A DNA stretch of 64,000 bases, from the NCBI RefSeq assembly GCF_030486405.1, contig NZ_CP129613.1, positions 186,001 to 250,000 of the forward strand, given 5' to 3'. The notes under the pieces are model-generated. The model was not told where the DNA came from and did no database searches. It was given only the letters and a program-made list of their open reading frames with translations. A program made the translations under genes and the position numbers. The stretch comes from Mycolicibacterium sp. HK-90 (GTDB lineage: Bacteria; Actinomycetota; Actinomycetes; Mycobacteriales; Mycobacteriaceae). Positions 16,546 through 25,603 of the stretch are shown one piece after another. Positions within the stretch are counted from its first letter, which is position 1. Each line of letters starts with the position of its first letter.

Positions 16546-19446
16546 CTAAGCGAGGGTGTCCTGCGGCTCGCGCTGGATCGGCTGGGGCCAGGGCTCGGGC
16601 TTGGGCCGCTGGCGCACCATCTGCGGCCACCAGAACCACTTGCCGAGCAGCGCCGCAATGGACGGCGTCATGAACGCGCGGATAACCAGGGTGTCGAACA
16701 GCAGACCCAGGCCGATCGTGGTACCCACCTGGCCGATCACCGCCAGCTCGCTGACCGCCATCGACATCATGGTGAACGCGAACACCAGACCGGCGGCCGT
16801 CACCACCGAGCCACTGCCGCCCATGGCGCGGATGATGCCCGTGTTGAGCCCGGCGTGGATCTCCTCTTTGAGCCGGGAGACCAGTAGCAGGTTGTAGTCC
16901 GCGCCCACGGCCAACAGGATGATCACCGACATGGCCAGCACCATCCAGTGCAGTTCGAGCCCGATCAGGTGCTGCCAGATCAGCACGGACAGACCGAACG
17001 CGCTGCCCAGCGAGATGACCACGGTGCCGACGATGACGGCGGCGGCCACCACGCTGCGGGTGATGAGCAGCATGATGATGAAAATCAGGCAGAGCGAGGC
17101 GATTCCGGCGATCAGCAGGTCGTAGTTGGCGCCTTCCTGCATGTCCTTGAAGGTGGCCGCGGTACCGCCGAGGTAGATCTTGGAGCCCTCCAGCGGGGTG
17201 CCCTTGATGGCTTCCTTGGCCGCCAGCTTGATGGCATCGATGTGTTTGATGCCCTCGGGGCTCATCGGGTCGCCCTCGTGGCTGATGATGAAGCGCACCG
17301 CGTGCCCGTCGGGGGACAGGAACATCTTCATGCCGCGTTTGAAGTCTTCGTTCTCGAAGGTTTCCGGCGGCAGATAGAACGAGTCGTCGTTCTTGGCGGC
17401 GTCGAAGGCCTGACCCATGGCGGTGGAGTTGTCCTGCATCGCCGCCATCTGGTCCTGCAAACCACCCTGGGTGGCCTGCATGGTCAGCATCATGGTCTTC
17501 ATCGTCTTCATGGTCACGATCATCGGCTGCATGTTGGCGATCATCACCGGGATCAGCGCGTTCATCTTGTCCATGTCGGGCACGATCTGTTCGAAATCGG
17601 CTGTCATGGTGTCGATTCCGTCAAGCGTGTCGAACACCGAGCGCAACGACCAGCACATCGGGATGTTGTAGCAGTGCGGTTCCCAGTACAGGTAGTTGCG
17701 GATCGGCCGGAAGAAATCGTCGAAATCCGAGATGTTGTCCCGCAATTCCTTGATGTCGTCGAGCATTCCGTGCATCTTGCCGACCATGCTGTTCATGACT
17801 TCGCGCATCTGCTCCATCAGCGCGATCATCTTGTCCATCGTGTCGATGGTGACCTGCATTTCGTCGGCCTGCTTGAGCATGTCGGCCATGCGGTCCTGCA
17901 TGTACTTCTGATTCATGGTCTGCGTCGTGCCCTGCATGCTGATGTTGAACGGGATCGAGGTGTGCTCGATCGGCGTTCCCTGCGGGCGCGTGATGGCCTG
18001 GACCCGAGAAATGCCGGGCACCTGGAAGATTCGCTTGGCGATCCGCTCGATGACCAGGAAGTCGGCCGAGTTGCGCAGATCGTGGTCGCTCTCCACCAGC
18101 AGCAGCTCGGGATTCATCCGGGCCGGGGAGAAGTGCCGGTCGGCCGCGGCGTACCCGCTGTTGGCCGGAAGGTCGGCAGGCATGTAGTCGCGGTCGTTGT
18201 AGTTGGTCCGGTAGCCCGGCAGGGTCAGCAGACCGACGAGGGAGACCGCGATGGTGGCGATCAGGATCGGCCCGGGCCAGCGCACCACGGCCGCACCGAC
18301 CTTGCGCCAGCCTCGGGTGCGCGAGGCTCGCTTGGGCTCCATGACCTTGCCGAACTTGGTGGCCACGGTGATGATCGCCGGACCGATGGTCAATGCTGCG
18401 ACCACCACGGTCACCATGCCGATGGCCAGCGGGATACCGAGCGACTGGAAGTAGGGCAGCCGGGTGAAGTGCAGGCACAACGTGGCGCCGGCGATGGTCA
18501 GGCCCGAGCCCAGCACCACGTGCGCGGTGCCGTGGAACATCGTGTAATAGGCCTGTTCCCGGTCTTCGCCGACACTTCGGGCCTCTTGATATCGGCCGAT
18601 CAGGAAGATGGCGTAGTCGGTGGCCGCCGCGATGGCCAGGGTCACCAGCAGGTTGGTGGCGAATGTCGACAGCCCGATGATCTCGTAGTAGCCGAGGAAG
18701 GCGATCACACCCCGGGCTGCGGTCAGTGACATCACCACCATGACCAGGGTGAGGATGACGGTGATGATGGAGCGATAGACCATCAGCAGCATGATGATGA
18801 TGACCGTGAAGGTCAGCGCCTCGATCATCCGCATGCTGCGGTTACCGGCGATCTCCTGATCGGCCGACAGCGCGGCCGGGCCGGTCACATACGCCTTGAC
18901 CCCATTGGGTGCCGCCACGGATTTGACGATGTCCCCGACGGCCTCTACGGATTCGTTGGCCAGGGCCTCACCCTGGTTACCGGCGGTGTAAACCTGCACG
19001 TAAGAGGACTTGCCGTCGGAGCTCTGGGCGCCGGAGGCGGTCAGCGGGTCGCCCCAGAAGTCCTGGACGTGCTCGACGTGCTCTTTGTCGGCCTCGAGCT
19101 TGGCGACAATCTCGTCGTAGTACTTGTGAGCGTCGTCGCCGAGGGTGTCCTCCGCCTCGAGCACGACCATCACCGAGCTGTTGGACTTGAACTCCTGGAA
19201 CACCTCGCCGACGCGCTTCATGGCGATCATCGACGGGGCGTCGTCCGGCGTCATGGACACCGAGCGCATCTCCCCGACCTTTTCCAGCTGGGGAACGATG
19301 GTGTTGAAGACGCCGATGACCGCGATCCAGCCGATGATGATCGGGATGGCCAGGCGCCGGATCCACTTGGCGATGCCACCGTGGTTCGTGTGCTTCGGCG
19401 CGGAGGCGACCGGGATCGAGTCGGTCGGGGTGTCGTAATTGCTCAT
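16546..19446 (-). CDS. MmpL family RND transporter (MmpL4/MmpL5-like)
   Basis: 966 aa with two RND halves. Each half has a soluble porter region and a TM bundle, with proton-relay Asp-Tyr pairs in [17 protein letters not shown] (first half) and [16 protein letters not shown] (second half). A long Met-rich coiled-coil insertion in the second extracytoplasmic domain (about residues 510-690, repeats such as [19 protein letters not shown]) is typical of MmpL4/MmpL5-type siderophore or lipid exporters. The start overlaps the stop of an mmpS gene by 4 bp (ATGA), the usual mmpS-mmpL order. A divergent TetR gene upstream is the likely regulator. Cargo cannot be read from sequence: mycobactin-type siderophores, glycopeptidolipids or drugs are all possible. 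Confidence 0.88.
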   Translation of the reverse strand: MSNYDTPTDSIPVASAPKHTNHGGIAKWIRRLAIPIIIGWIAVIGVFNTIVPQLEKVGEMRSVSMTPDDAPSMIAMKRVGEVFQEFKSNSSVMVVLEAEDTLGDDAHKYYDEIVAKLEADKEHVEHVQDFWGDPLTASGAQSSDGKSSYVQVYTAGNQGEALANESVEAVGDIVKSVAAPNGVKAYVTGPAALSADQEIAGNRSMRMIEALTFTVIIIMLLMVYRSIITVILTLVMVVMSLTAARGVIAFLGYYEIIGLSTFATNLLVTLAIAAATDYAIFLIGRYQEARSVGEDREQAYYTMFHGTAHVVLGSGLTIAGATLCLHFTRLPYFQSLGIPLAIGMVTVVVAALTIGPAIITVATKFGKVMEPKRASRTRGWRKVGAAVVRWPGPILIATIAVSLVGLLTLPGYRTNYNDRDYMPADLPANSGYAAADRHFSPARMNPELLLVESDHDLRNSADFLVIERIAKRIFQVPGISRVQAITRPQGTPIEHTSIPFNISMQGTTQTMNQKYMQDRMADMLKQADEMQVTIDTMDKMIALMEQMREVMNSMVGKMHGMLDDIKELRDNISDFDDFFRPIRNYLYWEPHCYNIPMCWSLRSVFDTLDGIDTMTADFEQIVPDMDKMNALIPVMIANMQPMIVTMKTMKTMMLTMQATQGGLQDQMAAMQDNSTAMGQAFDAAKNDDSFYLPPETFENEDFKRGMKMFLSPDGHAVRFIISHEGDPMSPEGIKHIDAIKLAAKEAIKGTPLEGSKIYLGGTAATFKDMQEGANYDLLIAGIASLCLIFIIMLLITRSVVAAAVIVGTVVISLGSAFGLSVLIWQHLIGLELHWMVLAMSVIILLAVGADYNLLLVSRLKEEIHAGLNTGIIRAMGGSGSVVTAAGLVFAFTMMSMAVSELAVIGQVGTTIGLGLLFDTLVIRAFMTPSIAALLGKWFWWPQMVRQRPKPEPWPQPIQREPQDTLA

Positions 19447-19871
19447 GCAGATTTCACCAGGCAGAAGGTCTGGGCGTTCACGCCGTTGGAGGTTCTCTCG
19501 TCCTTGAGTTCGTCATCGACGGTGATCCGGCAGCTGATCGTGCTGCCGTTGCCCTGGGCCACGATGTTGGGGAACACCGAGGGGGCGGTGGACTCCAGCC
19601 GCAGCGTCCAGGGCAGCGGCACCCCGTCGATGCGCTGGGGTTGGGCGTCGAGATCGAGGTAGTTCACGTCGGCGTAGGCACCGGGTTCGCCGTAGATCTC
19701 ATAGACCACGACCTTGGGGTCGAACGGCTTGGTGTCGTCGACCTTGGCGCTGGAGATGCCCGAACCGTCGCCGGCGCCGAAGAAGGTGCGCACCCGCATC
19801 ACCGTGAATGCGCCGACCAGCACCACCGCGGCGATGATCAACGGAATCCAGAACCGTCTCAACAGCTTCAT
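19443..19871 (-). CDS. MmpS family membrane protein
   Basis: 142 aa. One N-terminal transmembrane helix ([21 protein letters not shown]) is followed by the MmpS beta-sandwich: [28 protein letters not shown], then [38 protein letters not shown] and a C-terminal Cys ([10 protein letters not shown]) that can pair with the one in TISCRI. MmpS proteins are accessory subunits of the cognate MmpL, acting on the periplasmic side in export. Its stop overlaps the mmpL start. Upstream lies a methyltransferase remnant that separates it from its promoter region. Confidence 0.9.
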   Translation of the reverse strand: MKLLRRFWIPLIIAAVVLVGAFTVMRVRTFFGAGDGSGISSAKVDDTKPFDPKVVVYEIYGEPGAYADVNYLDLDAQPQRIDGVPLPWTLRLESTAPSVFPNIVAQGNGSTISCRITVDDELKDERTSNGVNAQTFCLVKSA

Positions 19872-19872
19872 G

Positions 19873-20451
19873 TTCGCTGGTCGGCCTTTCGCAGGTCAGG
19901 TACGCGGTGACGTACCGGCTGGCGGTGAAGCTCCACCGCCACTTCGTGATCATGTCGGCGTCGGCGGATTGCCGCCAACAGTTATCTGTGTCGGCATCGT
20001 CGTCGGAGTCGTCCCGGAAGGGACTGACGGAGATCTCCGAGATCAGCCTGCTGCCCGGCGCGCTGAGCGCGGTGATGTCGGCGACGAGACGACGCTGTTC
20101 TTCCAATGGGATGAAGGGTAGTACGCCTTCGACGCTCCACAGGGTGGCCCGGTCGGCGTCGAATCCCGCCCGGGTCAGCGCGCCCGGCCAGTCGTCGGCG
20201 ATGTCGGCCGGTACCCCGCGGACAGCGGCAGTGGGGATGGTGCCGGCGAGGGCGGCGGTCTTGACGTCGAGAATCGCGGGATTGTCGACGACATAGACAG
20301 TGGTGCCGGCCGGCCAGGGCAGCTGGTAGGGCCGCGGATCCAGGTCGGAGGCGAGGAATACCACCTGGTCGACGCCGGATTGCACGGCCGCCAGCAGGTA
20401 GGTGTCGAGGAGTTGCGCCGGGTCCGCCACGCATGAGCTCGGCATCGGCAC
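19873..20451 (-). pseudogene. Remnant of a class I SAM methyltransferase (LCM/TIGR00027 type)
   Basis: The frame from the ATG at 20451 encodes LLDTYLLAAVQSGVDQVVFLASDLDPRPYQLPWP, VYVVDNPAILDVKTAALAG, and LWSVEGVLPFIPLEEQRRLVADITALSAPGSRLISEISV. These are conserved blocks of mycobacterial leucine-carboxymethyltransferase-like SAM methyltransferases. The family's N-terminal 80 or so residues are missing, and after GSRLISEI the similarity fades. The frame then runs on without a natural end into the mmpS gene in another frame. Intact members are about 300 aa. I read this as a 5'- and 3'-eroded gene caught between the TetR regulator and mmpS. It may still be transcribed as the mmpS leader. Confidence 0.65.
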
Positions 20452-20481
20452 TCCTCCCCGCAGACGTCCTTGCCGGATGTA

Positions 20482-20521
20482 AAGTGAAACTTATACAGTC
20501 GGCTAACTTCAATCAAGTTAG
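20482..20521. promoter_or_regulatory. AT-rich intergenic palindromes, candidate TetR operator
   Basis: CTAACTT-CAATC-AAGTTAG (20503-20521) is a perfect 7-bp inverted repeat with a 5-bp spacer. A second small palindrome, AAGT-GAA-ACTT (20482-20492), lies 10 bp away. The segment is much richer in A/T than its surroundings and lies between the TetR gene and the mmpS/mmpL strand. It is the expected place for an operator and the divergent promoters. Confidence 0.55.
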
Positions 20522-20582
20522 TTCATTTAATTTACGGTGTGATCTAGCACCCTTGGGTACGCTCAGCGCGACGAAGGGACCG

Positions 20583-21167
20583 GTGTTGGCGAAGGCGGTG
20601 GCGCCGCGCGGCTTTGCGCGCGAGCGGGTGCTGGAGGCGGCGTTGAGCCTGTTCGCCGAACACGGTGTGAACGGCACGTCGCTGCAGATGATCGCCGACC
20701 GCCTCGGGGTCAGCAAGGCCGCCGTCTACTACCAGTTCCATTCCAAGGACGAGATCACCCTGGCGGTCATCCAACCCGTCTTCGACGACATGATGCGGCT
20801 GGTCCGGATCGCCGAGTCGATGTCGACGCCGGATGCGCGGCGCGAGGCCGCGATCAGCGGCATGGTCGACCTCGCCGTGCGGCACCGGCGGGTCACCGCC
20901 GTGTTCCACGGAGATCCGGTGATCGACGGCCTCGTGCAGAGTCGCGCCGAACTCCAGGACACGATCGAACGGCTCACCGCGATCCTGCTCGGCCCCGATC
21001 CGGCCGTCGCCGACCGGATCGTCATCTCGATGCTGGCCTCCGGTGTGTACGGCAGCGCCACGGACCCCGAACTCAGTGACGTCAGCGACGAGGATCTGCA
21101 CCGCGTGTTGCTGGACTGCACCCAGCGACTGCTGCGGGCGCCGGTCACGCCGGCTGTCCCGAGCTAG
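20583..21167 (+). CDS. TetR/AcrR-family regulator (next to mmpS-mmpL)
   Basis: 194 aa from the GTG at 20583, with GAAGGGA just upstream. The frame is open further back, but the added residues are not TetR-like and cross the operator region. HTH: RERVLEAALSLFAEHGVNGTSLQMIADRLGVSKAAVYYQFHSKDEI, a standard TetR N-terminal domain; the remaining 130 residues are the ligand-binding helices. It diverges from the methyltransferase remnant and mmpS-mmpL, so it probably represses the exporter and itself through the palindrome at 20503-20521. Its stop codon lies in the palindrome CTAG shared with the convergent aldehyde dehydrogenase gene. Confidence 0.82.
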   Translation: MLAKAVAPRGFARERVLEAALSLFAEHGVNGTSLQMIADRLGVSKAAVYYQFHSKDEITLAVIQPVFDDMMRLVRIAESMSTPDARREAAISGMVDLAVRHRRVTAVFHGDPVIDGLVQSRAELQDTIERLTAILLGPDPAVADRIVISMLASGVYGSATDPELSDVSDEDLHRVLLDCTQRLLRAPVTPAVPS

Positions 21168-22855
21168 CCGCGCAGCGCGGACGCGAAGATCGCGGGCAAC
21201 TTGCCCCAGCCCGGCCCACCGGCGAAATCGACCAGCAGCCGGCCCGTCGTCGCCGCGGTGCGGTTGTTGACGAACCACGGCGGTTTCGGCGACAAGGACC
21301 ACTCGCCCCGGAACACCGAGCGCGGCGCGGGCCGGAACGGGCCGCGCACCACCGTGCGTTCTGGACGGTCGAGCAGGAAAGCGTTGTGCACCACGCCGGT
21401 TCCGCTCTGGATGTCGTTGCGCCTGTGCCCGGGGAACGCACCCCAGGTGGCCGTCGCGGTCAGGTAGCCGACTCCCGTCCAGGCATTGATCGCGATGGTC
21501 CCGTATCGCAGCTGCTCGACGAGGCGGTCGAACTTGTCACCGAGGCCCGCGATGGAATCCGGATGGGCGATGATGTTCACCCCGAGGGTGCCGACGAACT
21601 CGTCGTTGGCGATACGCACGGCCTCTTCGGCGAATTGGTCATCCGGGACGTCGAGCTCGATCACGCCGAGCACCGGGCCGAAGTATTCGGTGCGTAACAA
21701 CGCTTCGCGGTCGGCCGGATCGACCACCAGGACCCGGGCACCCCTCGAGCCCAGGTGTTGCGCGTCCGGATACGACTTGTCCGCATCGGCCACCCTGACG
21801 TCGGAGCCGGGGTAGTACGCGGCCCGCGCCGGCGCGTCGTTGACGGCCTTGCGGATCGCGGCGATGAACTCCTCGCGCTGCGCCCACCGCTTGGGGAGCA
21901 CCACCACCTGTGCGGCCACGCAGTTGTAGCCGTTGTTGTGCAATCGTTGCGTGGCAACGTGGTTGGCCTGGAACTCGATGTCGGCTTTGCTCCAGGTGCC
22001 GGGCAGCACGATCGTCGGCGACACGCCGCCGAGTTCCGCGGTCATCTCCTTGTCCAGGAGCGGCTCGTCGGCGGCCTTGCGCCGGGCACCGTCCTCGCCG
22101 GTGCCGAACACGATGGCGTCATACGTCAGCGCGCTGCCGGTCATGTGCACGTGGTCAACGAGCTTGTGCCGCACCAGATACGCGCCGGCCTCGGCGCCAC
22201 CGGTCAGGATCCGCACGGCCCCGATCGCGATGAACGGGGCCAGTACCTTGGTCAGCACGGGCAGCAGCGGATCGGTGATCGGGTTGAGTTTGAGCGCCAC
22301 CACCCGGTTGTTGGCGTACAGCTCGTAGATGGTGTCCAGCGGCGCGATCGAGAAGATGTTGCCTGCGCCCAGTACCGCGCCGACGCCGTTGGTGCGGGAC
22401 GGGTCGCGTTGGGCCAGGCCGGCCGATCGGATGGCCTCGGCCTTCTCGATCCCGGGCTGCAGCCACACCTCGGCGCTGAACCCCGAAAGCAGTAGCTGAT
22501 CGAAAGTGTTGAGCGGCAACGCCTTTACGGTGGTCCGGCCGCCGGGGGCATAACCGAACTCGGCGCCGTCGAGTGGGCTTCGGTCCGCTTCGAGCTTCGC
22601 CAGGCTCTCCGAGAGGGCACCGAGCCCCGCGGCCAGTGAGTACGGGCCCGACATCCACTCCTCACCGACCAGCGGCGACGACGGGTCGAGTTGCTTGATG
22701 CCGACGGCGGCGTCCACCCACTCGCCGGCGTGGCGCACGGTGAGCGCCCGCACTTCGTCGAGCAGTCCCCGTCTGGCCGCCAATGTCAGTGAAGCCCAGG
22801 TCTTTTCGCCCTCGACGAGTTGCTCGAGGGCCTCGTCGATCTGCGTCTCCGTCAT
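21164..22855 (-). CDS. Aldehyde dehydrogenase family protein
   Basis: 563 aa from the ATG at 22853-22855. The open frame extends 13 codons further, into the MpaB gene. ALDH-superfamily features: VGAVLGAGNIFSIAPLDTIYELYANNRVVALKLNP (cofactor site), HVHMTGS, glutamate in TAELGGVSPTIVLP and the active-site cysteine in NNGYNCVAAQVVVLP. It is longer than the usual 480-500 aa because of an N-terminal helical extension and a C-terminal tail of about 50 residues. It starts 1 bp after the MpaB stop, so the two form an operon; oxidation of an aldehyde made by an oxygenase is a reasonable guess. Substrate unknown. Confidence 0.82.
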   Translation of the reverse strand: MTETQIDEALEQLVEGEKTWASLTLAARRGLLDEVRALTVRHAGEWVDAAVGIKQLDPSSPLVGEEWMSGPYSLAAGLGALSESLAKLEADRSPLDGAEFGYAPGGRTTVKALPLNTFDQLLLSGFSAEVWLQPGIEKAEAIRSAGLAQRDPSRTNGVGAVLGAGNIFSIAPLDTIYELYANNRVVALKLNPITDPLLPVLTKVLAPFIAIGAVRILTGGAEAGAYLVRHKLVDHVHMTGSALTYDAIVFGTGEDGARRKAADEPLLDKEMTAELGGVSPTIVLPGTWSKADIEFQANHVATQRLHNNGYNCVAAQVVVLPKRWAQREEFIAAIRKAVNDAPARAAYYPGSDVRVADADKSYPDAQHLGSRGARVLVVDPADREALLRTEYFGPVLGVIELDVPDDQFAEEAVRIANDEFVGTLGVNIIAHPDSIAGLGDKFDRLVEQLRYGTIAINAWTGVGYLTATATWGAFPGHRRNDIQSGTGVVHNAFLLDRPERTVVRGPFRPAPRSVFRGEWSLSPKPPWFVNNRTAATTGRLLVDFAGGPGWGKLPAIFASALRG

Positions 22856-22856
22856 C

Positions 22857-23942
22857 TCAGCTCGCACTCTTGTCGAATTGCACCAATGCGTCATGGTGGT
22901 TGTGGGTGTACGGGGTGGGGCCGACGCCCTCCTCCCGTTTGGCCATGATCGCAGCGTACTGCTGGAAAGGTGTGCTCCGGCCCCATTTGGCCCTGGCTTC
23001 GGCCGGGGTGTAGGTGACGGTGTTCCTGGCCGGAATGCCCAGCAGGGTAGGGCCGACGATCGGCGTGGTGTGCGGGGTGGTGAGGTCCAGGGCGGCCAAT
23101 TCGAGGCGCGGATTGGCGGCGATGACCTTGAGGAACGGCCGGACCACCGCCCGGGCCGCGATATCGGCGAACCGGCGCTGCGGGATGCCGCCCAACAACC
23201 GCATCCACTGGGGCATGGTGGCGATGATCGCGGCCCGCATCGGAATGTTGAACGCCTTGCGCATCCAGCGCGGCATCCGCTCCGGCAGGATGTGATAGCC
23301 CAGGTCGACGAGGTAATCCATCATCTTCTGCGCCACTTCGGAGCCAACGAGGTCGGCGCGGTTGCTCTCGAAGTACTCGCGGATGCCCTCGCGGGTACGG
23401 GGCACGTCGTCGGGGTTGATGGTCTGGAACTCCGCGGCCCGCGCGCACTCCTCCCAGTACTGGTTCTCCTCGGCGGTCGACAGCTTGCCGGGGCCGTACA
23501 TCTCGTAGCTGTAGAGGATCGAGTGCCACGCGGTCAGGTGGATCCACAGCTGCGAGTGCGGGTCGTTCGCGTCGAACGGGCGCTTGGTGATCGGCTCGGT
23601 ACCTATCGCCTTGGAGTGGATCTTGACCAGGATCTCGGAGGCATCGAGTACGGACCGGGCATCGCCGAAGGCCACCAGTGCGAAGTACTGCATGGTCCGG
23701 TCGTAGCGCAGCCGGGTGCGGGCGTAGACCTGCCCGGTGGCGTCCACCGCGGCGGCCAGGAACGGGTCGAGGTGCTCGATCGTCACCGCACGCGAGAAGC
23801 CGATCAGCAGCGAGGTGGGGTAGCTCCACACCTTCCACGTGACCGAGTCGGGGCCGAAGAAGCCGTAGTCCTCCGCGGGTGCCAGAGGTTCCGCGACGGC
23901 CGGCAGGCCTGCTGCTTTGCGAAGTGTGGATACCGCGTTCAT
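22857..23942 (-). CDS. Oxygenase MpaB family protein (DUF2236)
   Basis: 361 aa. GGAGGG lies 8 nt before the ATG at 23940-23942, which fixes the start; an open frame further upstream covers the TetR promoter and is spurious. DUF2236 features are visible: FGPDSVTWKVWSYPTSLLIGFSRAVTIEHLDP near the N-terminus, then WIHLTAWHSILYSYEMYGPGKLS and a C-terminal membrane-proximal helix. Members include latex-clearing protein, MpaB and mycobacterial haem-dependent oxygenases. The conserved His and Arg for haem binding are probably those in the first two blocks, but I cannot assign them firmly. First gene of an operon with an aldehyde dehydrogenase, facing a TetR gene across two operator-like palindromes. 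Confidence 0.82.
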   Translation of the reverse strand: MNAVSTLRKAAGLPAVAEPLAPAEDYGFFGPDSVTWKVWSYPTSLLIGFSRAVTIEHLDPFLAAAVDATGQVYARTRLRYDRTMQYFALVAFGDARSVLDASEILVKIHSKAIGTEPITKRPFDANDPHSQLWIHLTAWHSILYSYEMYGPGKLSTAEENQYWEECARAAEFQTINPDDVPRTREGIREYFESNRADLVGSEVAQKMMDYLVDLGYHILPERMPRWMRKAFNIPMRAAIIATMPQWMRLLGGIPQRRFADIAARAVVRPFLKVIAANPRLELAALDLTTPHTTPIVGPTLLGIPARNTVTYTPAEARAKWGRSTPFQQYAAIMAKREEGVGPTPYTHNHHDALVQFDKSAS

Positions 23943-23966
23943 CTGCGAATTCCCTCCAAAATCTAG

Positions 23967-24010
23967 TGGTACAGTACGTACCAGTAAGCTGAATGGTACG
24001 ACATGTACCA
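23967..24010. promoter_or_regulatory. Two tandem 17-bp palindromes, TetR operators
   Basis: TGGTAC-AGTAC-GTACCA (23967-23983) and TGGTAC-GACAT-GTACCA (23994-24010) share identical 6-bp half-sites with 5-bp spacers, and their centres are 27 bp apart. They lie between the MpaB start (23942, minus) and the TetR start (24033, plus). The second site covers the -35 region of the TetR promoter. The 27-bp spacing would let two dimers bind on nearby helical faces. Confidence 0.85.
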
Positions 24011-24020
24011 GTAGATTGGC

Positions 24021-24026
24021 TAGGGT
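24021..24026 (+). promoter_or_regulatory. -10 element of the MpaB-divergent TetR gene (leaderless)
   Basis: TAGGGT fits TAnnnT and ends 6 nt before the GTG at 24033. The operator at 23994-24010 lies just upstream, which fits autorepression. Confidence 0.5.
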
Positions 24027-24032
24027 GAGTTC

Positions 24033-24740
24033 GTGACGACCACTGCGGGCAGATGGGCCGGCCAGCGGGAACGCCGGCGGGAGGAATTCGTCGATGCCGC
24101 GCTCTCGGCCATCGCCGAGCACGGCCCGCAGGCCTCGACCGAGCAGATCGCCGCGCATGTCGGAGTGACCCGCACCAAGCTCTACCGGCACTTCGCCGGC
24201 GCGGCCGACCTACAGCGCGCGATCGCGCAACGCGCCGCCGAGATGCTCAATGCCGAGCTCGCCCCGCTGTGGACACCGCACGGTTCGATGGCCCAGATCA
24301 TCGAGGCCAGCGTCGGCGCCCACGTCCGCTTCCTCGTCGAACACCGCAACCTGTACCGCTATCTGGCGCGGTGCTCCCTGGGTGAGGACGGATCCGCCCC
24401 CGACGCCATTGCCGACATCCGGCTGACCATCGGAACCCAACTCGGTGCCCTGTTCACGGTGTACCTCAACGCTTTTGGCATTTCCACCGACCCGCAGCCG
24501 CTGGCCTTCGCCATCGTCGGCCTGGTCGAGTCGACGACCGGTCGGTGGCTCGACCAACCGGGCTCGACCGGACAGGACCGGCTGGTGGCCGACCTGGTCC
24601 GGTGGATCTGGCTGCTGGTCGACGACACCTTGCGGGCCGGTGGGGTGTACCTGGACGGCGCCGAACCGCTGCCGACGCCCGACGCCATCGCCGCCCAGGC
24701 CGAGATCTACCGAAACCCGGACCGCATCAGCGCCATCTGA
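24033..24740 (+). CDS. TetR/AcrR-family regulator (MpaB-aldehyde dehydrogenase operon)
   Basis: 235 aa. HTH domain: RREEFVDAALSAIAEHGPQASTEQIAAHVGVTRTKLYRHFAGAADLQRAI. The C-terminal effector domain is helical (AHVRFLVEHRNLYRYLARCSL, LAFAIVGLVESTTGRWLDQ). It diverges from the MpaB-ALDH operon with two perfect palindromes between, so it is most probably the repressor of that operon and of itself. The GTG start follows a TAGGGT -10 element directly. The inducer is probably a hydrophobic substrate of the oxygenase, but this is inference. Confidence 0.87.
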   Translation: MTTTAGRWAGQRERRREEFVDAALSAIAEHGPQASTEQIAAHVGVTRTKLYRHFAGAADLQRAIAQRAAEMLNAELAPLWTPHGSMAQIIEASVGAHVRFLVEHRNLYRYLARCSLGEDGSAPDAIADIRLTIGTQLGALFTVYLNAFGISTDPQPLAFAIVGLVESTTGRWLDQPGSTGQDRLVADLVRWIWLLVDDTLRAGGVYLDGAEPLPTPDAIAAQAEIYRNPDRISAI

Positions 24741-24827
24741 TCCCTTGCACCGCCAGCGTGCGTGCTTGTTGGCCGCCACGCCGTGAATCGCCGACACTGT
24801 TCGCACGTTCGCGACGGGCGCGGGCAT

Positions 24828-25573
24828 CTAGGGCGTGAGGTCTGCGACGGCCTGTGCCGCGGACGTGACTTCGTCGAGCCGCAGCGCGGTCTCCCCGGCA
24901 TACAGTGCGGCTCGATCCGCCCAGTGCGCCGGCATGTCGGCGGTGAGCGTGATCGGCGTGAGAAACGGCAGTGCCGGGTGCTGCAGGCGCAGCAACGCAC
25001 CATCGCCGCGGTCGGGGATCCGCGACAGCGGCGCACCGAACCTGTTGATCGCCGCAGGCAGCCGGCGTGCGCTGCCGTCCGGGCGGCACCAGCGATTCGT
25101 CACGGCATTGGGCAGGACCCGGTGCCGCTCCGGCCACGACAGGCCGAACACCGTCGTCTCGATCGTGGAGTCCGCGTCGATGATTCGCTGCCGATAGGCC
25201 TGGTGTGCGCCGGATTCGTGCGTGAGCAGGAACCGCGTGCCGGCCACCACGCCGGCCGCACCGGCGGCCAGCGCCGCGCGGGTGTCGGCCGCCGTGGCGA
25301 TCCCACCCGCCGCGAAGACCGGGCGGGAACTGGCCAGCGCCAACGCCTTTGGCAAGAAGTCGGCCTGGGCCACGGTGCCGACCAGATGTCCGCCCGCCTC
25401 GCGGCCCTGCGCGATCAATCCGGCGGCACGAGACCCAAGGTGCCCATCCCGCCGGCCGTCGACACCGCCGCAGCCAGCGGAGCGCCCGCGATGCCGCCGC
25501 CCATGCCCGCCTGGACCACCGGCACGTCGAGTTTCAACCGATCGGCGATGTCCATTCCGCGATTCTGCGTCAT
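24828..25573 (-). pseudogene. Nitronate monooxygenase (2-nitropropane dioxygenase-like), internally deleted and frameshifted
   Basis: The first frame, from an ATG at 25571-25573 (or 25553-25555), gives RLKLDVPVVQAGMGGGIAGA and STAGGMGTLGLVPPD, the N-terminus of a nitronate monooxygenase, and stops at 25415-25417. A second frame covering the same point continues with AGLIAQGREAGGHLVGTVAQ, PVFAAGGIATAADTRAALAAGAAGVVAGTRFLLTHES and the normal C-terminus to 24828. Between GLVPP and AGLIAQG about 100 residues of the family (FMN-binding barrel centre) are missing, and the join shifts frame. Intact members are 320-350 aa. The gene is therefore dead. Short GCCGG repeats at the join suggest slippage or recombination. 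Confidence 0.82.
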
Positions 25574-25603
25574 CCGGGCGCGCGGCGGCGGCAGCGGCAG
25601 GGT

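Noticed and set aside
16948..18729. 593-codon open frame on the plus strand
   Set aside because: It lies opposite the mmpL gene and has His/Val/Gly/Asp-biased shadow composition; no family motif.
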